Assembly (NCBI GenBank): GCA_014730235.1
Contig: WJIO01000383.1
Span: 1-16,975 of the forward strand
Source: Candidatus Poribacteria bacterium
Lineage (GTDB): Bacteria; Poribacteria; DTPJ01; WJIO01
Reading direction: 5' to 3'
Length of the DNA stretch: 16,975 bases
Position numbers and translations under genes: made by a program. Positions 15,430 through 16,975 of this stretch are shown here, one piece after another. Position 1 is the first letter of the stretch. Each line of letters starts with the position of its first letter. Under the pieces are notes generated by a model. It had not been told where the DNA came from. It did no database searches and worked only from the letters and a program-made list of their open reading frames with translations.

Positions 15430-16764
15430 CTATTTTTCCGGAAATTCCTGCAATAAACCTTTTTCTTTCATCAAAGATTCCACATCTTCAATTTCCAGCG
15501 GTGCTTCAGCGGTGAAATTTTCAATACCATCCTCGGTAATTACGATAGTATCCTCCACACGATAATAAAGCTTTTCTTCCGGGAGTCTAAACTGTGGATC
15601 TACAGTAAAAACCATGCCCGGTTCCAGAGGACGGGAATAATGCAGACCACCGTCATGAACCGTTAATCCAACACAGTGGGATATATGCCCACCAAAGTTA
15701 AACATGGCTCCTGCGGCTTCTTTGTGGTCAGGGGTAGCAAAATCCCAGTTTTCCAGGACATCTCCCATTTTTTCTGCCGCTTCCTTATGAATGTCAGCTA
15801 CCATGCGACCAGGGCCGATGAGATCAAGTAATACCTTGTGATATTCAACAACAAAACCATAAATAGCCTTTTGTGCGTTAGAATATACACCGTTTACTGG
15901 CCACATACGCCCAATGTCGCTTGTGTAGTAGTGATAATCGGGAGCACAATCGACCAGAACAATATCACCGTCATTCAACTGGCAGTCATTCTCGCAGTAA
16001 TGACCATAAAAAGCATTTTCACCACCAGCGATAATAGCATGATAACCCCGGTCTTTAGAACCACCAGCCAGATAATAATAGAGCATAACTGCATCAAGCT
16101 GATATTCCATAACTCCCGGAAGGGTTGATCTCATTGCTTCAATAATACCCAAAGCTGTCAGATGTCCGGCCTCTTTCAGTAATTCAATTTCTGCCGGTGA
16201 TTTTATGACGCGCATTTCATCCATCAACGGCGAAAGGTTTTTCACTTTAACATTTGGAAACTGCCTTTTGACTGTTTCAATAAATTGAGCCGCCCGGGTA
16301 ATTCGAGTATCCCAGGGATCTGCTGACTGCTTTATTGCCCATGATTTAGCGTGATGACGATTAACTGTTCGAATTTCTCCATCCTCAAAAGGCATATAGA
16401 TGGTAGATGCTCGATTCAGGTACTGGCCCAGGTCTTCCCATCCCAGGACCGCATCCACGCCGGAGAGTTTACAAACCAGATCAGCATTTTCAAAACATGC
16501 TACAGGTTTGGTTGATTGCTGTTCAACCTGGGATATATGGGGTAAAAAAGCGGTAGTATGACCGTTTCTACCCTCGATTAATAGATATGCCCGGGGTGTT
16601 TCAATTCCGCAGAGGTAATAAAAATCCTTATACTGATAGAATGAATCGCTCCCCATAGGCCCTGGTGCCCCCTGAAGTAAGGCAAAAGCATTATCTTCCA
16701 TAGCTTCACAGAGCTTTTTACGACGGGTGCTAAATTCTTCAAGGGTAAAATCGGTCTGATACAT
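15430..16764 (-). CDS. M24 metallopeptidase, Xaa-Pro aminopeptidase-like (AMP_N + pita-bread domain)
   Basis: A predicted cytosolic aminopeptidase removing N-terminal residues next to proline; 444 residues from this start. The AMP_N domain (about 5-130) has RRKKLCEAM and the DFYYLCGIETPRAYLLI stretch. The M24 domain (about 190-435) has metal ligands D272 (VDCAPDY), D283 (SDIGRMWP), H363 (GGHISHCVGL) and E404 (YRVEDT). The fifth ligand is Asp389 (FTVDPQ) where most members have Glu in T-x-E-P-G. The ATG at 16764 has GGAGGA 7 nt upstream and a promoter at 16843-16871. The frame opens farther, to 16896, but that would include the promoter. It converges on argS with a 34-nt gap and no clear terminator. 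Confidence 0.9.
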   Translation of the reverse strand: MYQTDFTLEEFSTRRKKLCEAMEDNAFALLQGAPGPMGSDSFYQYKDFYYLCGIETPRAYLLIEGRNGHTTAFLPHISQVEQQSTKPVACFENADLVCKLSGVDAVLGWEDLGQYLNRASTIYMPFEDGEIRTVNRHHAKSWAIKQSADPWDTRITRAAQFIETVKRQFPNVKVKNLSPLMDEMRVIKSPAEIELLKEAGHLTALGIIEAMRSTLPGVMEYQLDAVMLYYYLAGGSKDRGYHAIIAGGENAFYGHYCENDCQLNDGDIVLVDCAPDYHYYTSDIGRMWPVNGVYSNAQKAIYGFVVEYHKVLLDLIGPGRMVADIHKEAAEKMGDVLENWDFATPDHKEAAGAMFNFGGHISHCVGLTVHDGGLHYSRPLEPGMVFTVDPQFRLPEEKLYYRVEDTIVITEDGIENFTAEAPLEIEDVESLMKEKGLLQEFPEK

Positions 16765-16842
16765 TTTTTGTCCTCCAGTATTTTTCTTTTTATTTGCAAT
16801 AACATTCAGAATCTCACGGAAACAATTAAGTGATGGATTCTT

Positions 16843-16871
16843 ATCGTATCCAAAATATATATCTTTGTCAA
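16843..16871 (-). promoter_or_regulatory. Sigma-70 promoter for the M24 peptidase gene
   Basis: On the minus strand, TTGACA (16871-16866), 17-nt spacer, TACGAT (16848-16843). Predicted start is near 16836, leaving a ~70-nt leader to the ATG at 16764. Like the CNNM promoter, its -35 lies 17 nt outside a repeat outer arm. Confidence 0.72.
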
Positions 16872-16888
16872 CAATTTTATTATACCGG

Positions 16889-16975
16889 CCAAGCATAAAT
16901 TTTACATCCCTGTGTTATTGCGAAGAACGGAGTAACAAATAAAGTTTTTAGTCTGTATCAAAATTTTTGGCTCAT
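16889..16975. repeat. Dispersed inverted-repeat element, copy 4 (cut by window edge)
   Basis: The outer arm 16889-16912 matches that of copy 2 at 19 of 24 positions, and both continue with TGTTATTGCGA. Copy 4 then has ~15 extra bases (around 16924-16938, AGAACGGAGTAACAA), after which ATAAAGTTT resumes. The window ends in TTTTTGGCTCAT, which looks like the start of the inner arm (TTTTGGCTCTTCC in copy 2). The extra bases with the preceding GTTATTGCGA form a weak REP-like stem. Confidence 0.7.

Noticed and set aside
16765-16896. N-terminal extension of the M24 peptidase to an ATG at 16896
   Set aside because: The 44 extra residues are unlike AMP_N, would contain the TTGACA/TACGAT promoter and part of a repeat arm, while ATG 16764 has an excellent GGAGGA site.

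Overview
The window is about 17 kb of a chromosome from a Gram-negative-type bacterium, AT-leaning by eye. It is dense with housekeeping genes. The gene set (RlmN, GatB, long-form HisG, a DUF1844 protein, tandem CNNM/CorC proteins, separate SecD and SecF, an NtrC-type sigma-54 activator, HIT, ArgS, an M24 peptidase) and the dispersed REP-like repeats do not fix the phylum. The unusual ArgS and SecD sequences suggest a lineage outside the well-studied Proteobacteria, possibly an uncultured candidate phylum, but that is inference. No tRNA, rRNA, CRISPR array, transposase gene or phage gene was seen.

Leftward half (1-7036, minus strand). Reading along the minus strand from a consensus sigma-70 promoter near 7087-7116, the order is CNNM/CorC protein 1, CNNM/CorC protein 2 (2-nt gap), hisG (32-nt overlap), DUF1844 protein (18-nt gap), a ~400-bp intergenic stretch carrying repeats, gatB, and rlmN (1-nt TAATG overlap). 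A further minus-strand gene probably begins at 35 with its own promoter and runs off the left edge.

Divergent region (7037-7542). This 506-bp stretch holds a ~196-bp nested inverted-repeat element, with a near-perfect sigma-70 promoter facing outward on each side: one for the CNNM-hisG cluster and one for secD.

Rightward half (7543-15395, plus strand). Genes run secD (with an unusually long N-terminal periplasmic part), secF (TTG start), a small soluble NtrB-like histidine kinase, an NtrC-family response regulator, a HIT protein and argS. Short gaps suggest co-transcription at least from secD to the HIT gene. argS follows a degenerate repeat copy. Facing it from the right is an M24 Xaa-Pro-aminopeptidase-like gene (minus strand) with its own consensus promoter.

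The most notable content is a family of dispersed inverted-repeat elements (four copies or fragments) built from the same modules: an outer arm, an inner arm and a GTCATTCCTGC hairpin. Outward TTGACA boxes lie just beyond the outer arms at three places. Next come an ArgS whose HIGH motif reads NVVS, and a SecD with two extra copies of a P1-like repeat. No wholly new multi-gene system is evident.
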